A stretch of DNA of 64,000 bases from Sphagnum magellanicum (lineage: Eukaryota; Streptophyta; Sphagnopsida; Sphagnales; Sphagnaceae), in the NCBI GenBank assembly GCA_021904315.1, contig CM038910.1:15500001-15564000 (forward strand), in the 5' to 3' direction. Shown here piece by piece: positions 21,946 through 34,362 of this stretch (positions are counted from its first letter, which is position 1; each line of letters opens with the position of its first letter). Both the position numbers and the translations under genes were made by a program. Below the pieces are notes generated by a model. The model made no database searches, was not told where the DNA came from, and saw only the letters and a list, made by a program, of their open reading frames with translations.

Positions 21946-23394
21946 TGGCCACCATATGCACCTTTACAAAAAGGGGAAAAAGAGAGGAAGAAAAAAGAGA
22001 AAATTTTCTGCTATTTGATGATGAGAGTATGGGGACTAGGGATTCCTTTATCCAATTTTGGGATATAAAAAATCTGGCGAATTTTTCAAAAAAGGGAAAA
22101 TTAGAGGAATTTACACTTGAAAAACACAGAATTTCACAAAAATTTGGTGGAAAAACAACAAAATATTTCAGAAAAAAAAAGTCAGTGAGTGGGACTAGTC
22201 GAATTGGACTTTGCTTTTTTGGTTGTACATTTTGACCAAAAAATAATTAAAGGGGGCTTGGAAGATGGTAACAGGATAAAAGGAGTATATATATTTTTTA
22301 ATTTATTGATTTTTGTTTTGTGGATTTATCTAGAGTCTATGGTTTCAAGCAACCCATATATGTATATGTGAATGTTTGTATATAATTTTTAAAAATATAA
22401 TTTGACATAATTATTATTTCAATATCTTTTTTTTAAAATGTGAAAAGGCACAATAACATGTGCATTTTCATGTCCATGTAGATGGTTAGTGAAAAAGTAT
22501 GAGGTAATTTCTAGGAAAAGGCATTTAATCACATGGCATTTTTGGGTGACATCACTAAGAACATCACACATTAATTTTATTGGACCCATCAATTTTTTTA
22601 AAAATATAAGAAACACTTAAACAAGGATTTTCATTAGAATCTTTTAGTGAGTAGACTTATAATTTTGTAGAAACTTCGAAATTTTAATAATATAAAAAAT
22701 ATTTTATATTTTGATGTTTCTAATCATTACATTAAAAAAGTTTCAAGAATGTAACATGTGTTTCCTTTTATTGAACATTTTGGTTAGGAACACAAGTTTG
22801 AAACATATTTTGATTTTTTTTTTTGTGAAATTATTTTTTAAGGTAAGTATTTTAATGACATTTTATTTGGTTCTTTTTAATTATTAATTAAGTAGGTATA
22901 ACTTAGTTATGAAAATTTAAAGTTTAGAACATGATTTTGAAAATGGCCATTGCAACTAAGAAAATACATTTGTAATGATTTTTATATCTTTTGACTCCAA
23001 TAAATAATTTAAAGCTTAAATTTTAGCATGCAATGGATAAACATGAAAAAAAATAAAATTACAATTATAGAAACATTTAAAGGAAAAGGGTTACAAATAT
23101 TATTTGACTAGTTTTACTAGTTAAGAAAATTATTGAAGTAATTCTTAATGATATCACCCAAGATATTTTTTCCCAACAACAAAATAAATCCAATATAAGA
23201 AAGGAAGTGATCATGTGTAGAAGGAATTAAATTTGATCAAGGGAATAAAATGTAAAGAAAACATGTTGCCATTAAGATATATAATGAAAGGGATCATTAT
23301 CTCCTAGCTTTTAGCTCAACATTGTCCAAAGGAAACTAATGTAGTCCATTCACATAAGAAATGAAGGAAATTTAACATAGTAATCAATTATCAT
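21946..23394. other. AT-rich intergenic DNA
   Basis: Nothing recognisable. The frame at 21945-22235 is Lys-rich and reads out of the edge of the satellite array, so I do not treat it as a gene. Confidence 0.5.
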
Positions 23395-23680
23395 CTATTC
23401 TATGGATTACCTCAAAAATAACACCATCAAAAGCCATGGCATTGTTGGCATCTTCATGATCAACAGTCCTCATTTTCATAAATGAAAACTTCTTTTCTTG
23501 ATTAATGCAAAAATTCACAACAACATCACCTATGCTACAAAGCAAGTTGTTGAAATCTCATTCCAAGAAAAAAAATGCATTTATGATAATTGTAGAAAAG
23601 AATTTGCAACAATAGTTTGATAGTAAAACATCAATAATGCATGTGGTTGTAACCTTGTGAGAGTTAGTCATAACATGTCA
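23395..23680 (-). pseudogene. U2AF65 (splicing factor large subunit) RRM fragment
   Basis: On the minus strand, about 23553-23410 reads GDVVVNFCINQEKKFSF, then MKMRTVDHEDANNAMAFDG and VIFE. Known: the first RRM of plant U2AF large subunits ends with the same order of elements (D-x-V-V-N-x-x-I-N-x-E-K-K-F-x-F, then M-R-T-V, then N-A-M-A-x-D-G-x-I-F-E). Upstream sequence up to about 23680 still resembles the preceding part of that RRM at the DNA level, but with stops and indels. The fragment is too short and broken to be a gene. The similarity ends close to a known exon border of U2AF65, favouring capture of genomic exon sequence over a retrocopy. Confidence 0.7.
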
Positions 23681-26600
23681 AGTCTCATCACCTCAAGAAG
23701 AAAATGTACACAAATGTGAACAAACCCAATGTGAAACCCCAAAGTGCATACAAAATAAAAGATTCCATTATAGGTAATCCAAGTCAATTTATAACAAATC
23801 CTTTTCATCCTATGCATTACATTGGTACAAATGCATCATTTTAAATTAATTACTTCCCAATGACAAAGTCCCCAAATTGGAGGTAATTTGATTATTAACT
23901 TACAAAAAATAGTGCAAAGACCAATTAGAAACAATTAACCCAGCCTAACCTAACAATATTTGTTCCAACATCAACTGGCACTTGACTAAAATATGTGGCA
24001 ATTATTTAAAAAGAGAAACGCATGAACAAAGATGCTCAACGTACTTGATATGAAACATAATACACATTGCAATTGTATAGGCTAAGGGTTGGTTATGTAC
24101 ACCACATTCATACAAGTCAATCACAAGCAAGTTCACCAACTTCCTTGTTTAGGATTCATATTTGGCCTAGAAGTTGTGGCAATAAGTAACTAACCTAAAC
24201 ACTGAATTCAAAGCAACCCTCCCCAAAACAATTAGATTTGAGTTTAAATTTTAGTGTCCATAGGTTCATTGCAATAGGAATATTTGCAATGTTAGTGTTG
24301 AAAAATATTTCTATGAAGGTCCGACTTGTAGGTGTTTCAAAACATTTTGTGATTGTTGGTCAACCATTGAAGCTTCAAAACCCACATAGAATAGTCAAAA
24401 TATCTAGCAAATGCATTTGTTGATGACACCTAAGAAACCCAATGGTCTTGTAACATTGAGTTTCTTGTAAGCAAATTTACAAATTGACATTTCCTCCAAG
24501 TAGTCCCATGGGACAAAAAAAAACATAATGACAAACAAACACATAGTCAAACAACTCAAGGTTCTCTTATGACAAGAATCCAATCCTAATGTATAGATTT
24601 CAAATGGATTAAAATGGAAGCAACATTGTTGTTATCATCTACTACCCACAATGGTTTTTTTTTTTTAATGGTTGACTTTCAATGTACCAAAACGAAGTCC
24701 TGAACATAGGAACAACAATACCTTTTTATGCAATGAAATTTTCTCTCACAAGTTATGAATAGAAACAAGCTATTATTCATTTCTTGCGGTACCAAACTTT
24801 TCATTATTATGTCTTTTGACTGCTTTGTGAAACCCTAATTGGAGCACATGCAATTGTGAGGACCAAAAGAAGAGGTACAAATTATGATTTATGATATATA
24901 TTAATCTATGGCATTATTAAAAATGCCTATTTATACATATATATATATTATTTTATTATTAAAATTTTATCATAACCATTAAGAAATTTTTATCATCAAA
25001 TTATTTAAGTTACTGTCGATGTTGTGTGGGTATATCTTTTCAAATATACCCATCAAGTACAAATAAGGTATATTATTTATTTTAACCTAGATGTTCTAAA
25101 AATCAATATATATATTTGCATGGTGCACATACCAAGGGATATTTCTCATTCTAAAAAGTTATACAAGTGACAGCATAATATTTAAATATTTTGAAAAAAA
25201 TACAAAAAATATTTAATTATAATTTTTTGAATTGACATTATAACCTTGGATGAATCTAGAGCATTTTCCTTGGCCATGAGGTTTTAATATTTTTTTAATG
25301 TAGCTTTTAGCCTTTGACCCTTATCAACCATCTTCCAAGTTCCCACATGTGTTTTCCCACCAAGAAATATAAGAAAATAAATATTATGAAATTATAATAA
25401 GGAAATGAAAAAAACAATTTTTTGATATCAATTTCTACATCTAGATGTTGAAGATGTAGAGATAATTGACAACGTTAACCAAATGTGACAATGGCGTATT
25501 TAATTGGAAATTGGGATCTAATTATGAAACTAAAGCTATTTATGTGGCATGTTTAGGGTGGCTTTTCAATAAAATGGATGTTAAGAGAAAAAGCTTATGA
25601 GCAAAGAGTTATATAAAACATGCAAAAAAAAAATCCTAGCGTATTTGGAAGGCTTGTTATATTCATGAATATCCCTTCCAGAAACAAAAGAAGATTTTAT
25701 GCCTATGACTTTAACAAATTCAACACTAATAAATTATATTTTAAATTGTTGAAAATTTTAAAAATTTATTGCATGAAAGGCTCAAATTTCAAGCTTTGGT
25801 AATGGCAATCAAGTTTAAGTCTCATTCACTTTGAAATTAGGCTTGTCATATGATGCAACCTAACAATAATAAGCATTATCCATTTGGTGAAGTATTTTGA
25901 TCTTAAGAATCATTATTTCCTATTCCTTTAGGGAAATAGTTGATCATTATCCTTATTATCCCCATTTAACCATTAGCTTAGAAGATTTTTCTAGAAATTC
26001 CTAGTAGGTAGTTCAAGGGTAACCTTGGTTTTTTTTATTCCTACAAAAAGGATAATTTGATCATGAAAAAAAAACCATAATATCTTTTTAGTTTTTGCAT
26101 TCAAGAATTGAATAATTATTTTATTTTAAAAATCCACTTCAATAGTAAAAATAATAATTTATGAAATTTCAAAAATACACATAGGCATTTTCTTTGGTAG
26201 GTTTTTTAGACTCTAAACCTCTAACATAATACGACCTTTTCCAAACATTTTTTATTATTTGCTTTTGTAAAAATGGGGAGAAATAATGTTCCACCAAATT
26301 ATAGGATGAAAAATGTTGTCAATTATTGGATACCTACTTTCCATCATGGATTGGTTTGAAACACAAAATTCTTGGGTTTTCACCAATTTTTGTGTTTTCC
26401 CCTCCCTTTTAATTGTCATGAATTTTAACATTTCAACTTCATTTATAGAATTGGGATATAGTTTGGGAGGGATCTGATTATGGGATCTCCTTGTGACTTG
26501 AAGGGAAAATAGGTGTGTGTTTGAGTTTTGAAACACACATTCATTTAATTTAAAATAGTGTAGGTTGTGTGGTTGGCCCAAGTGTGAACTCATTCCTAAC

Positions 26601-28978
26601 ATCCTTCTTCATCAAAGGCTTTCCAATGATACCAAAAGTGCAACAAGAAGCATGCTTACTTGGGTGATGATGGCGTGATTGTGTTTTGACCCAAGTGTGA
26701 ACAATAAAACTAAAATTAGCTAAATTTGTGTTTAATTTTTAAATTACAATTCTGTTGAATTTTTATTTAATTTCCATTGAATTTTTTTTTCCATTTAAAA
26801 ATATTTTTGTAGCAATAAACCACTTAAATTTTCGTTGGATTTTGAAGTCTAACTTTTGAGTTTCTTCATAATTCTAAATCATTTGGAAGAATTTTGTAAG
26901 ATTTTGCTACCAAACCATTGAGTTTCTTTGTAGTTTTAAAATTGGAGGAATTTTGAATGTAATTGCCCGAATGTGAAGTGGTTATCTAACTAATGTTTAC
27001 TTTCAAAATCATTTTTTGTAATTTAACTAAATTCTAAATGATGAAAACTATTTAAAATTCACCATCCACTGTACCATAGGTCTAAATGTTTATGAATCAC
27101 CTTCATTAAAACTTCCTCACATTCATTGAGGGTTTTCCAACAATATCAAGAACATGTCCAAATTCTCCTCTTTTTAGTTTTGATTTAAATGAATTTTCAA
27201 TGAGGAACTTGTTCAATATTTACTAACTTCTTCAACGTAAGTCAAAAGTTAGTTGCATGTAACAAAAATGAAATCAAACTTGACCTCAAATTGGACAAAT
27301 CTCCAATTTTGTTAAAAAGAGATCGAAATCATGGGATTAAAATTTAAAAGGTTTGATTTTAGGACTAGATTGGAGATTTCATAGAAAAAAAAATATTAAT
27401 TTTCAAAACTAGAACTAGACCATCCTTTGAAAATCAAGAATCAGACAACACTGATTTAAATACAAACATCATTAATTAGATCTAAACCATATAAGTTCTA
27501 CGCTCTAATTTATAACGAGACTGGAATGACACAAGGACTCTACTTAAATGAAATCACAAACCTTCATTGGTGCAATAGTTTTTGCATTATCGTTTATGAC
27601 CACATGAATGATAATCACTTGGAGGAAGAAAACTCATAAAGTGGTGCAATCACTTTTTAAAAAAAAGTAATATAACATCAAATAAGAAATTTCACTATGA
27701 AATGTAAAAAAAATATGACTAATTTTTAAAATAAAATTTGTTTGATAAACATACAAATAATTAGCTTCAATTCCTTTAAATCTTATTAAAATGAAAATTG
27801 AAAGATTATGTAAGAATTGATTAAAATAAAACATGTCAATTTTCTTAAAATATGAAATTTAATATAAAATTCGTTTTTGAGATAAAAATGTTTCTAATTA
27901 ATTTGATGTTATTTTAAAAACTTCAATAAGGCTTTGATGAAGATTTAACAACAAAAATCATAATGAAATTAATTTTTATTTTTGTTGCCTTTTATGTTAT
28001 AAAAATTTGTTATTGCCTTAATATAATAGTAGACATGCATGTATGATTTTAGGTTTTACCAAGCATGTATGGGGCAAACACAACTAGTTTATAAAGTTGG
28101 TTGGGGGTATGTAGTGGGGTTTATAGGTGAGAATTTAGAGAGAGCAAATGGGTTAAGGTATTTAATTTTTTTCCCTCTCTCTCAGGTTTGTTTTTTTATT
28201 ATGGGGTTTCAATGGGTACAAGGAGTGGATAATTCAATTAGATTGAAAGAATTACAAGTTGTAAGTAGCTTTAAGAAAAGGGGATGAAGGGTTGGGAGGT
28301 TTTCTTTCTTTTCCAAAAGGTTTTTTTTGGGGTGAGGAAGGGAGCATGAGGTAATTCCACCACTTTCCAAAGGAGTTTTTTTCGGTGGGATTGGGAGAGG
28401 TGATGTTTTTGGGGGATAGGGATTAACCCAAGAGGTTGTTTCTTGGGTGGCATGGGAGGGAAAAGTTTGGTTGTTTCTCAAGGTAGGAAGGTGGGTTTTT
28501 TTTTTGTTTTTAAAAGAATTATTTCTTTGGTGGTGTGGGATGGAGTGGTTGGAAAAAGGGGGTGGGTATATCTTTTTTTTCCCCCTTTTTTCTTTGATAA
28601 TATGGTGACTTAATGAAGATTTTTTTTTCAAAAAAATATTTTATAAAAATTAATACCATTTTTTTGGGCATGGAAAATTTTCAACACAAAAATTTAATTT
28701 TGAAAATTTAACAAAAAGAAAAAACATTCTCTTGTTTAAAACCAGACACTTAATACATTTAACCAAAAAAGGGAAAAAAATCAATTTTGACTTTTTGTGT
28801 TTAAAATTTTTATGTACATGAGAAAAAAATTGATGTTTAACAAATAATAATAATATATTTGAATGAAAATGAAAATAATGGTTATATAGTGGAAAAACAT
28901 TTAAGGTTTATGTGTTATCTTTCAAATCTAGGTTGAAATATTTGAGGTTCGGGTGTAAACATGAGGTGTATAATAAAA
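23681..28978. other. AT-rich intergenic DNA with no supportable gene
   Basis: About 5.3 kb. The longest frame is 26255-26602 (minus, 115 aa, with QIPPKLYPNSINEVEMLKF). Its composition is more protein-like than its surroundings and may be a relic of an unknown repeat protein, but I recognise no family. The frame at 28209-28631 (minus) is the complement of G/T-rich DNA and reads as Pro/Lys-rich low complexity. The rest is poly(A/T)-rich. Confidence 0.5.
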
Positions 28979-28980
28979 AT

Positions 28981-29230
28981 TCATATGATGCCAAAGATAT
29001 TGATGTCTTGTTCATTATTAAACCATAATTTAACCACCAAACCATGGATATGATCTTTTATTGTTAAGTTGAAATCTACCATAGTCAAAATTTATTAAAA
29101 TTGAATAATTAAAATTCATAAGATACCAAGGGTATTGATATCTTGTTCATTATTAGACCATAATTTAGTTGCCAAACCATGGATATGATCCTTTATTGTT
29201 AAGTTGAAATCTACCATAGTTAAAATTACT
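28981..29230. repeat. 135-bp direct tandem duplication
   Basis: TCATATGATGCCAAAGATAT at 28981 returns as TCATAAGATACCAAGGGTAT at 29116. Similarity continues through TTGATATCTTGTTCATTATTA, ACCATAATTTA, CCAAACCATGGATATGATC and AAATCTACCATAGT. The two copies differ by scattered substitutions only. Confidence 0.85.
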
Positions 29231-29254
29231 TAAAGTCAATACAAAGTAGGAAAA

Positions 29255-29286
29255 GGTTTAGGGTTAGGTTTAGGGTTTAAGTTAGG
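29255..29286 (+). repeat. Interstitial telomere-like repeat (TTTAGGG type)
   Basis: GGTTTAGGGTTAGGTTTAGG followed by GTTTAAGTTAGG: four to five imperfect copies of the Arabidopsis-type plant telomere heptamer, far from any gene. Confidence 0.75.
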
Positions 29287-29871
29287 TCTTTGTTGCATAT
29301 AAATATAACATTGTATGTTTGTTGTTTTTTTTTTTCACAACATGAACAATGTGCTTGATTTAAACTTTCACCATTTGTTGACTATGTTTTTTATTTCCTT
29401 TGCAAGTGTGTGTTTATGCAAGTACATGTTTTCCCAAGTGTGTGCTTTGAAGATGGTTTGTGCATGAGTGTAAAGCCTAAGCTTGGAGCTTTGAGCTTGT
29501 AGTTTAAAGCTTAATGTGATTTTAATCCACCTATATGGATGGATGTGTTCATAAACAAATGATTTCATATGGATGAATGTCATTTTTGCATGGATGATTT
29601 CATTTATGAATTGGATTAAATAAATAAATTATTGGATGAAATTCATTCATGATTGGAAGATAAATAAATTAAAAATAATTTATATCCATTTTCATTGGTT
29701 GTTTAAAGATTAATATTTCAAACTTGAATGTCATTTAATAATGATGGATAATGTAACTACAAGGGAAAGTATAATGGTGAAACCAAAATAATTAAAAATT
29801 TTTTGACTAAAAATCATTTTCATCAACAATGTTAAACAATTAAAAAAATGTTGTCATGGGATGAGTGTTAC

Positions 29872-29902
29872 ACCCCCCCCCCCCCTCCCCCTCCCCCACC
29901 CC
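29872..29902. repeat. C-rich homopolymer tract
   Basis: A run of C, interrupted by single T and A residues, over about 31 bp, exceptional in this AT-rich context. Confidence 0.9.
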
Positions 29903-29959
29903 AATTGTTGTTAAGAACATTATATATGTGTTTTGAAAAAACATGAAAATTTTTTTTTA

Positions 29960-30280
29960 TTAAAAAAACCCCATTGTCATTTATGATAATAATATTTTTG
30001 AAGGAAGCTAATCAAGGTGCTTGAAATTGAATTTTAGTTTATTTCAAAAACCCATTGTCATCAATGACAATAAGTAGCTTAAAAATATTTAAAGCATTCA
30101 AAACCCATCGTTGTCAATAACATTAGTTAGATTTGACGAAAGTTGTAACACCTTCAAATAATAATGAAAAAGAATCCCACATTATTGTTCATGATGCACA
30201 TAAATAGGTTTGAAAGAAGTTGTGGCACCTTTGGAGAAGAATAAAAAACCCCATTGTTGTCAACGGCATTGGCTGAGTTT
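29960..30280. repeat. Diverged repeat family around ACCCATTGTCAT.CAATGACA
   Basis: The phrase AACCC(A/C)ATTGT(C/T)(A/G)TC followed by AATGACA/CGGCAT occurs near 29967, 30047, 30101, 30178 and 30247. It is followed each time by a G/A-rich stretch resembling GTTTGAAGAAAGTTGTGGCACCTT. Spacing is 54-80 bp and the copies are well diverged. Confidence 0.6.
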
Positions 30281-30551
30281 GCTTGAAGAAAGGAAGAATT
30301 AAAAAAAAAAAAAAACCATGGGGTGGATGTTAGCATGATAATAGTGATATAATTAAAACATATTGAAAATAATGGCAGTTCAAACCATAGCCATCAAATA
30401 CTTTTATAATGGAATTTACATTATATTACTTAATAAATGTTATATCATATAGAATTAAAATATGTTTCATGAAGTTCTAGTTAATTAAAATTAGGGGAAA
30501 AAAAAGTTTCATTGATAAAAACTTAATGATAAAATAAAACATTAATCCACA

Positions 30552-30581
30552 ATGAGGATGAATGCTTACATTCATCCTCAT
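30552..30581. other. Perfect 13-bp hairpin with 4-nt loop
   Basis: ATGAGGATGAATG, loop CTTA, then CATTCATCCTCAT: perfect arms in otherwise unstructured DNA. CTAA follows 8 nt after the right arm, reminiscent of a Helitron 3' end, but the next base is G rather than T. Confidence 0.7.
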
Positions 30582-30756
30582 GTTTGCTTCTAAGTTTATT
30601 TATATAACATTCATTTTGTGGTTAAATTTTTGGGTTTTACTTGCATGGGTATAAGGGAAAAAACATTTTACCATTCCAAGTTCCAACTCTAGGCTCTAGG
30701 TTCAAGCTCTAAGTTCATTCATAGGTTGCCTTTGTGCATTTTTGTAATTATTAGTT

Positions 30757-31080
30757 TTGCCAAATGCTACTTCATTTGTTTGTTATCAAATTCATTTTGG
30801 TAAGGGGTTTTTTTTTGGCACAATGGTCGTTGTTTTAGTGAAAGAAGCTACATTAGTTGTTACAATGGATGATTTGGATTTTGGAATTAAAGATGTTACA
30901 TATGAAGCAAAGGTACTCAATGGAGGCCAATGTGTTATGGTTTTAATCTAGAATATGAAAACAACATCAAAAGGAGATCGATATTTGAGGGCACAACATT
31001 ACATAATTTTAACAAAGGTTGTTGATGAAGCTATTCAAGTTTGTTTTCTTCAATCACACAACAAATGATCAAGTGTTCAA
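30757..31080 (+). pseudogene. Coding-like relic upstream of the LTR element
   Basis: A 64-codon open stretch (with MVVVLVKEATLVVTMDDLDF and IKDVTYEAKVLNGGQ) ends at a stop at 30949-30951. The same frame continues with KGDRYLRAQHYIIL and KVVDEAIQV to about 31070. The composition is protein-like, unlike neighbouring AT-rich frames. I do not recognise the family. Position and strand match the split Cys-motif ORF and the Helitron pieces downstream, so it may belong to the same large element. Confidence 0.35.
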
Positions 31081-32739
31081 TCTATATTGAAAAAGCTAAA
31101 TTCTTTTCATTTCATTTGCATCATTCAATGTTTATTTCAAATTTACACAAAAAATCAATCAAAACTTAATGTTCATTTCATGATCAATTATATTGAAAAG
31201 ATAATGAAAATATGAAAATAATGTAATGAAAAATAAAATTTCAAAATGTTGGTTTTGAATATCAAAGAAAATTGGGTGTTCACATAATTTTCTAAGGTGG
31301 TCCATTAGGTGGTCTCTGGTAGTATAAGGTGGAAACCAATGTTGGTTGATTCTAGTTTTTTGTTGGTTTTAGTTGTTGGTTTCAATTCTAGTTTTAATCT
31401 AGTTACAAGGTTAACTTGGTTAGAGGTTCCACAAAATAAAAAAACCAGGTAAAAATCAGTTTGATGGTTCATAGTGGAAAGAGGAATTGGCATTAAATTG
31501 GACCGACAGTTTTAGTAATTGGAAGAGATAAGAAGAATTGTTTCCAGGGTTTGTTTCAACATTTCCTGATTTTGGTTTTAGGTCAAGTAGAATTTCATGA
31601 GCATGGTTTTGTTGTTAGATGGTCATATTTTGTGAGTTCCACTGTGTTTTGCCAATGACATTATGGGAGCTTTGGAGTTTCATGGCACAAAATTTGTAGT
31701 CTTGCGATTACCCACATGATGATCCACATTTCTTCCATTTGGTAAGTGTTTTGTCTTTGTCATATTCAAGGTTTTTTTTCATCAAGTCCACTTTGCCTTA
31801 TGTGTTTTACAGGACTTTTTTGTTTTGGTTTCCTTATCGCCTTTTTTCTTTCTTTCGTTTTTTTTCTCCTTTTTCTATTTGGTCCTTTTTTCCTTTGTCT
31901 TAATTCTCTTGGCCTTACTTTCATAGTGCAAAATAGAGAATAGTCCATTATTATTATTATTATTATTATTACCTATCTTTATCCTTCTTTTCCTCCTTCA
32001 CCTTGGTTTCCTTCTTCTTGGTATCTTATTTATCTTGTTGCCACAATTGCTAAAAAAATGGACAATTCCCATGTATTTTATGTTCTTTTTTAAATATCTT
32101 AAATCTCCTCCTTATTAACCTTTGTCTTCTTTTTTTTATTCCTTTTTGTTTTATTCACATAGTTGCAAAAAAATTGACAAAAATCTACTATTTTTTTTTT
32201 TCGTTCTTTGTCCTTCTTTAGACCTTAAATTTATTCTTTTGTCTTATTCTCATTGTTACAAAATTGTGTGTTTTAATGCAAGAAGACTTGTTGGTTAAAA
32301 AAATTAAGTGAATAAAAGCTTATGGAAGGCTTTTCAAAAAAAAAAACCTATATTTGTGAAATGAAACAAGATTTTTGATTTTGGGTTCAAAGGGGTTATT
32401 GTGTGGACTAGATGCAACAATTGTTATGGAAAATTCTTGTGGTAAGTCTTTTGTTTTGCCCTTTTTGTATGTATGTGATAGATGGGGGTATAATTTTCTT
32501 TTTTATGCTTGAATGATCTTTTTTTCTTGTTATTTCTTTTGTTATTATTAATCTTTTTATTATGTATTAATTCTTTAAATTAAATTACATTTCCACAACA
32601 TTTTTTATTATGCACTTTTTATGCATTTCATTCTTTTTGTTTACAAATTATGTGTTTAGTTTTATTTATTTCTTGATTGATTTACCTTTTTCCCACATTT
32701 TCTTTATGTTTATGTTCATTTTCATTTCCCTTTTTGTTT
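31081..32739. other. AT-rich and T-rich intergenic DNA
   Basis: No gene seen. It holds an (ATT)n microsatellite at 31947-31970 and long T/C-rich runs (31780-32220, 32490-32760). The frames 31746-31943 (plus) and 31766-31948 (minus) are low-complexity products of those runs. Confidence 0.5.
31947..31970. repeat. (ATT)8 microsatellite
   Basis: Eight uninterrupted ATT units. Confidence 0.95.
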
Positions 32740-32760
32740 TAACATTTTTTTTTTCAAGTG

Positions 32761-32828
32761 ATCGGGGTGTTGTCCATAGATAGTCTTATTGCGTCTCCAT
32801 TTCAAATAGTATGTGAAAATTGTCATGT
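32761..32828 (+). pseudogene. Left part of a Cys-motif ORF split by the LTR element
   Basis: An open plus-strand stretch reads IGVLSIDSLIASPFQIVCEN, then CHV, directly against the 5' LTR. The frame resumes after the 3' LTR at 40678. Joined, the Cys-x2-Cys-His pair here is matched by a second Cys-x2-Cys-His pair about 24 residues later, a zinc-ribbon pattern. The protein is unidentified; the C-terminal zinc domain of a Helitron-type RPA-like protein is one candidate. Confidence 0.45.
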
Positions 32829-33627
32829 TGTAACCCGAAATTAGGTTACATCCAACTCTTGGATGTCACTGATTAGGGAAGTTAGGTCGTTGTTAATTAA
32901 GCCATTGGTTTCTATGACGGCTGCTTTTAATGAGAAGCTTGACGGCTGCTTTTACATGAGAAGCTTTGCTGGATTGGGGAGAGGAGCTGTACTGAGGAGT
33001 TTTGCATGACGGCTGCACTGAATGGGTATGGAGCTTGAATGGCGGCTTGGAGTGTGAGGGAGGCGGCACTGGAGAATTGGAAAAGCTTCTGGAAGGAGCG
33101 AACGGCAGGTGGAAAGATAGATCAGGAAGGCCGTTTGGAGGAAGGAAGGGCAATGTGTTTGGAGTTAGACTGGATAGTGGTGAGGCAGAGGGGAGAGCTT
33201 AGCTATGCTTGAGATTTTTTCGCTGCGTCTGAGGGGTAGTTGAACTCTTGTTGCTGAGCTAAATGAGAGGAATCGAGGAGAATGAAAAACCATATGTTGA
33301 GGCAACTTTAGGACTTTCTTCTTTTTGATGCGAGCTTCTAATGGCCAGAAATGCTTGAGCTCTCGAGGATGTACATATTCTGTAAATAAGCAATGAAGAA
33401 TTTCTTTGGAATTGTATTAGTGTAGAGATGCATGACAGGAAGTGTGTGTCGTTGAATTGCTGTGTCGTTAGGTCGGTCAGTCTGTGAATCGTTAAGGGAT
33501 CAGGGAGAGCAGGAAGCCATTTTGAGTCTTGGAGATGTTGAGCTGTCAACTGATGTGAAGCTGATCGACGCCAGGGATCACATCAGATAGTGTATGTGCT
33601 GTCTGTTTTCATAGGACCCTCTTCTTT
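32829..33627 (+). repeat. 5' LTR
   Basis: 799 bp, starting TGTAACCC and ending just before the primer site. The first 21 bp contain an inverted repeat GTAACC..GGTTAC. Relative to the 3' LTR it has an extra 27-bp direct duplication (GACGGCTGCTTTTA..GAGAAGCTT repeated near 32918-32965). Confidence 0.9.
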
Positions 33628-33639
33628 TGGTATCAGAGC
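33628..33639 (+). other. Primer binding site, initiator tRNA-Met
   Basis: TGGTATCAGAGC immediately follows the 5' LTR. This is the sequence complementary to the 3' end of plant initiator tRNA-Met used by many Ty3/gypsy and copia elements. Confidence 0.9.
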
Positions 33640-33704
33640 AAGGTTGCGTAGTTGAGGCCAGTATAGAGCTTGTGACAATCAAGGTAATATGAGACGTGAG
33701 AATA

Positions 33705-34362
33705 ATGTCGTCGCCTAGTGGAGAAGAGATTCTTGAGGAGCTTTTGACACAGGAAAATCGTGAACTGAACCTGGTTTGTAGGTTCGATTTCTGGACCATT
33801 CAGAACGAGCCACAAAGGGGAGCCGTGATCTTACGATTTTTGGGTTTTGGTATAGTTAGAATTGTGGGTATAAATCCTGACCAAGCTCGGGTAGGGGACA
33901 TTGCTATGGAAGTGTCCCACAATGGATTTTACACCAGTGCACGGGTCTGGGTGAGAGTGACAGATGGCGCAAGGGGGTGGGCATGGACCTCAGAACTTTA
34001 GGACAACTTCTACTTCACCTCTTACCTTGCGTAGGGTCGCTCCTGAACTTGCAGAAAGGCAATGCAGTGTCCCAAGGCTGGGGGACATATGGATTCCTAG
34101 ATCGAAAGTGTCGCCGAACCATTTCGTGAGGCTGTACATACCTGGAGTAGAAGACTTGTTTCAAGAGGGAGATCGCCTGCTTCGGGTGGAGCATAGCGGA
34201 TCCCGATCCCGCCTGATTAGCTGGAGGGTGTGGTTAGGACGAGAAGGACAATGGCGATTTCAACAGCAGTCGACGGATGAGCAACGTTTCTCTGCCCTCC
34301 CATCAAACTTTGAACCTCTGAGACTTGTGTATGAAGGGGCTCAGTCAGAGTTCAGTGTGTAG
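33705..34362 (+). pseudogene. Extra ORF(s) between 5' LTR and gag
   Basis: Two overlapping plus-strand frames precede gag: 33705-34001 (about 98 aa from ATG, starting MSSPSGEEILEELLTQE) and 33964-34362 (132 aa, starting MAQGGGHGPQNF, with IPRSKVSPNHFVRLYIPG). They may be one protein split by an indel near 33960-34000. Composition is rich in Arg, Glu and Trp and clearly protein-like. Neither shows zinc knuckles or a gag signature I recognise. Ordinary Ty3/gypsy elements go directly from primer site to gag, so this is an additional reading frame. Confidence 0.6.

Noticed and set aside
24238..24423. Plus-strand 61-codon frame as continuation of the U2AF65 relic
   Set aside because: Wrong strand and no RRM motif (no RNP1/RNP2).
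28209..28631. 140-codon Pro/Lys-rich minus-strand frame
   Set aside because: Complement of G/T homopolymer-rich DNA; low complexity and no motif.
31746..31948. Phe/Leu-rich and Lys/Arg-rich frames on opposite strands
   Set aside because: Products of a T/C-rich low-complexity run next to an (ATT)n microsatellite.
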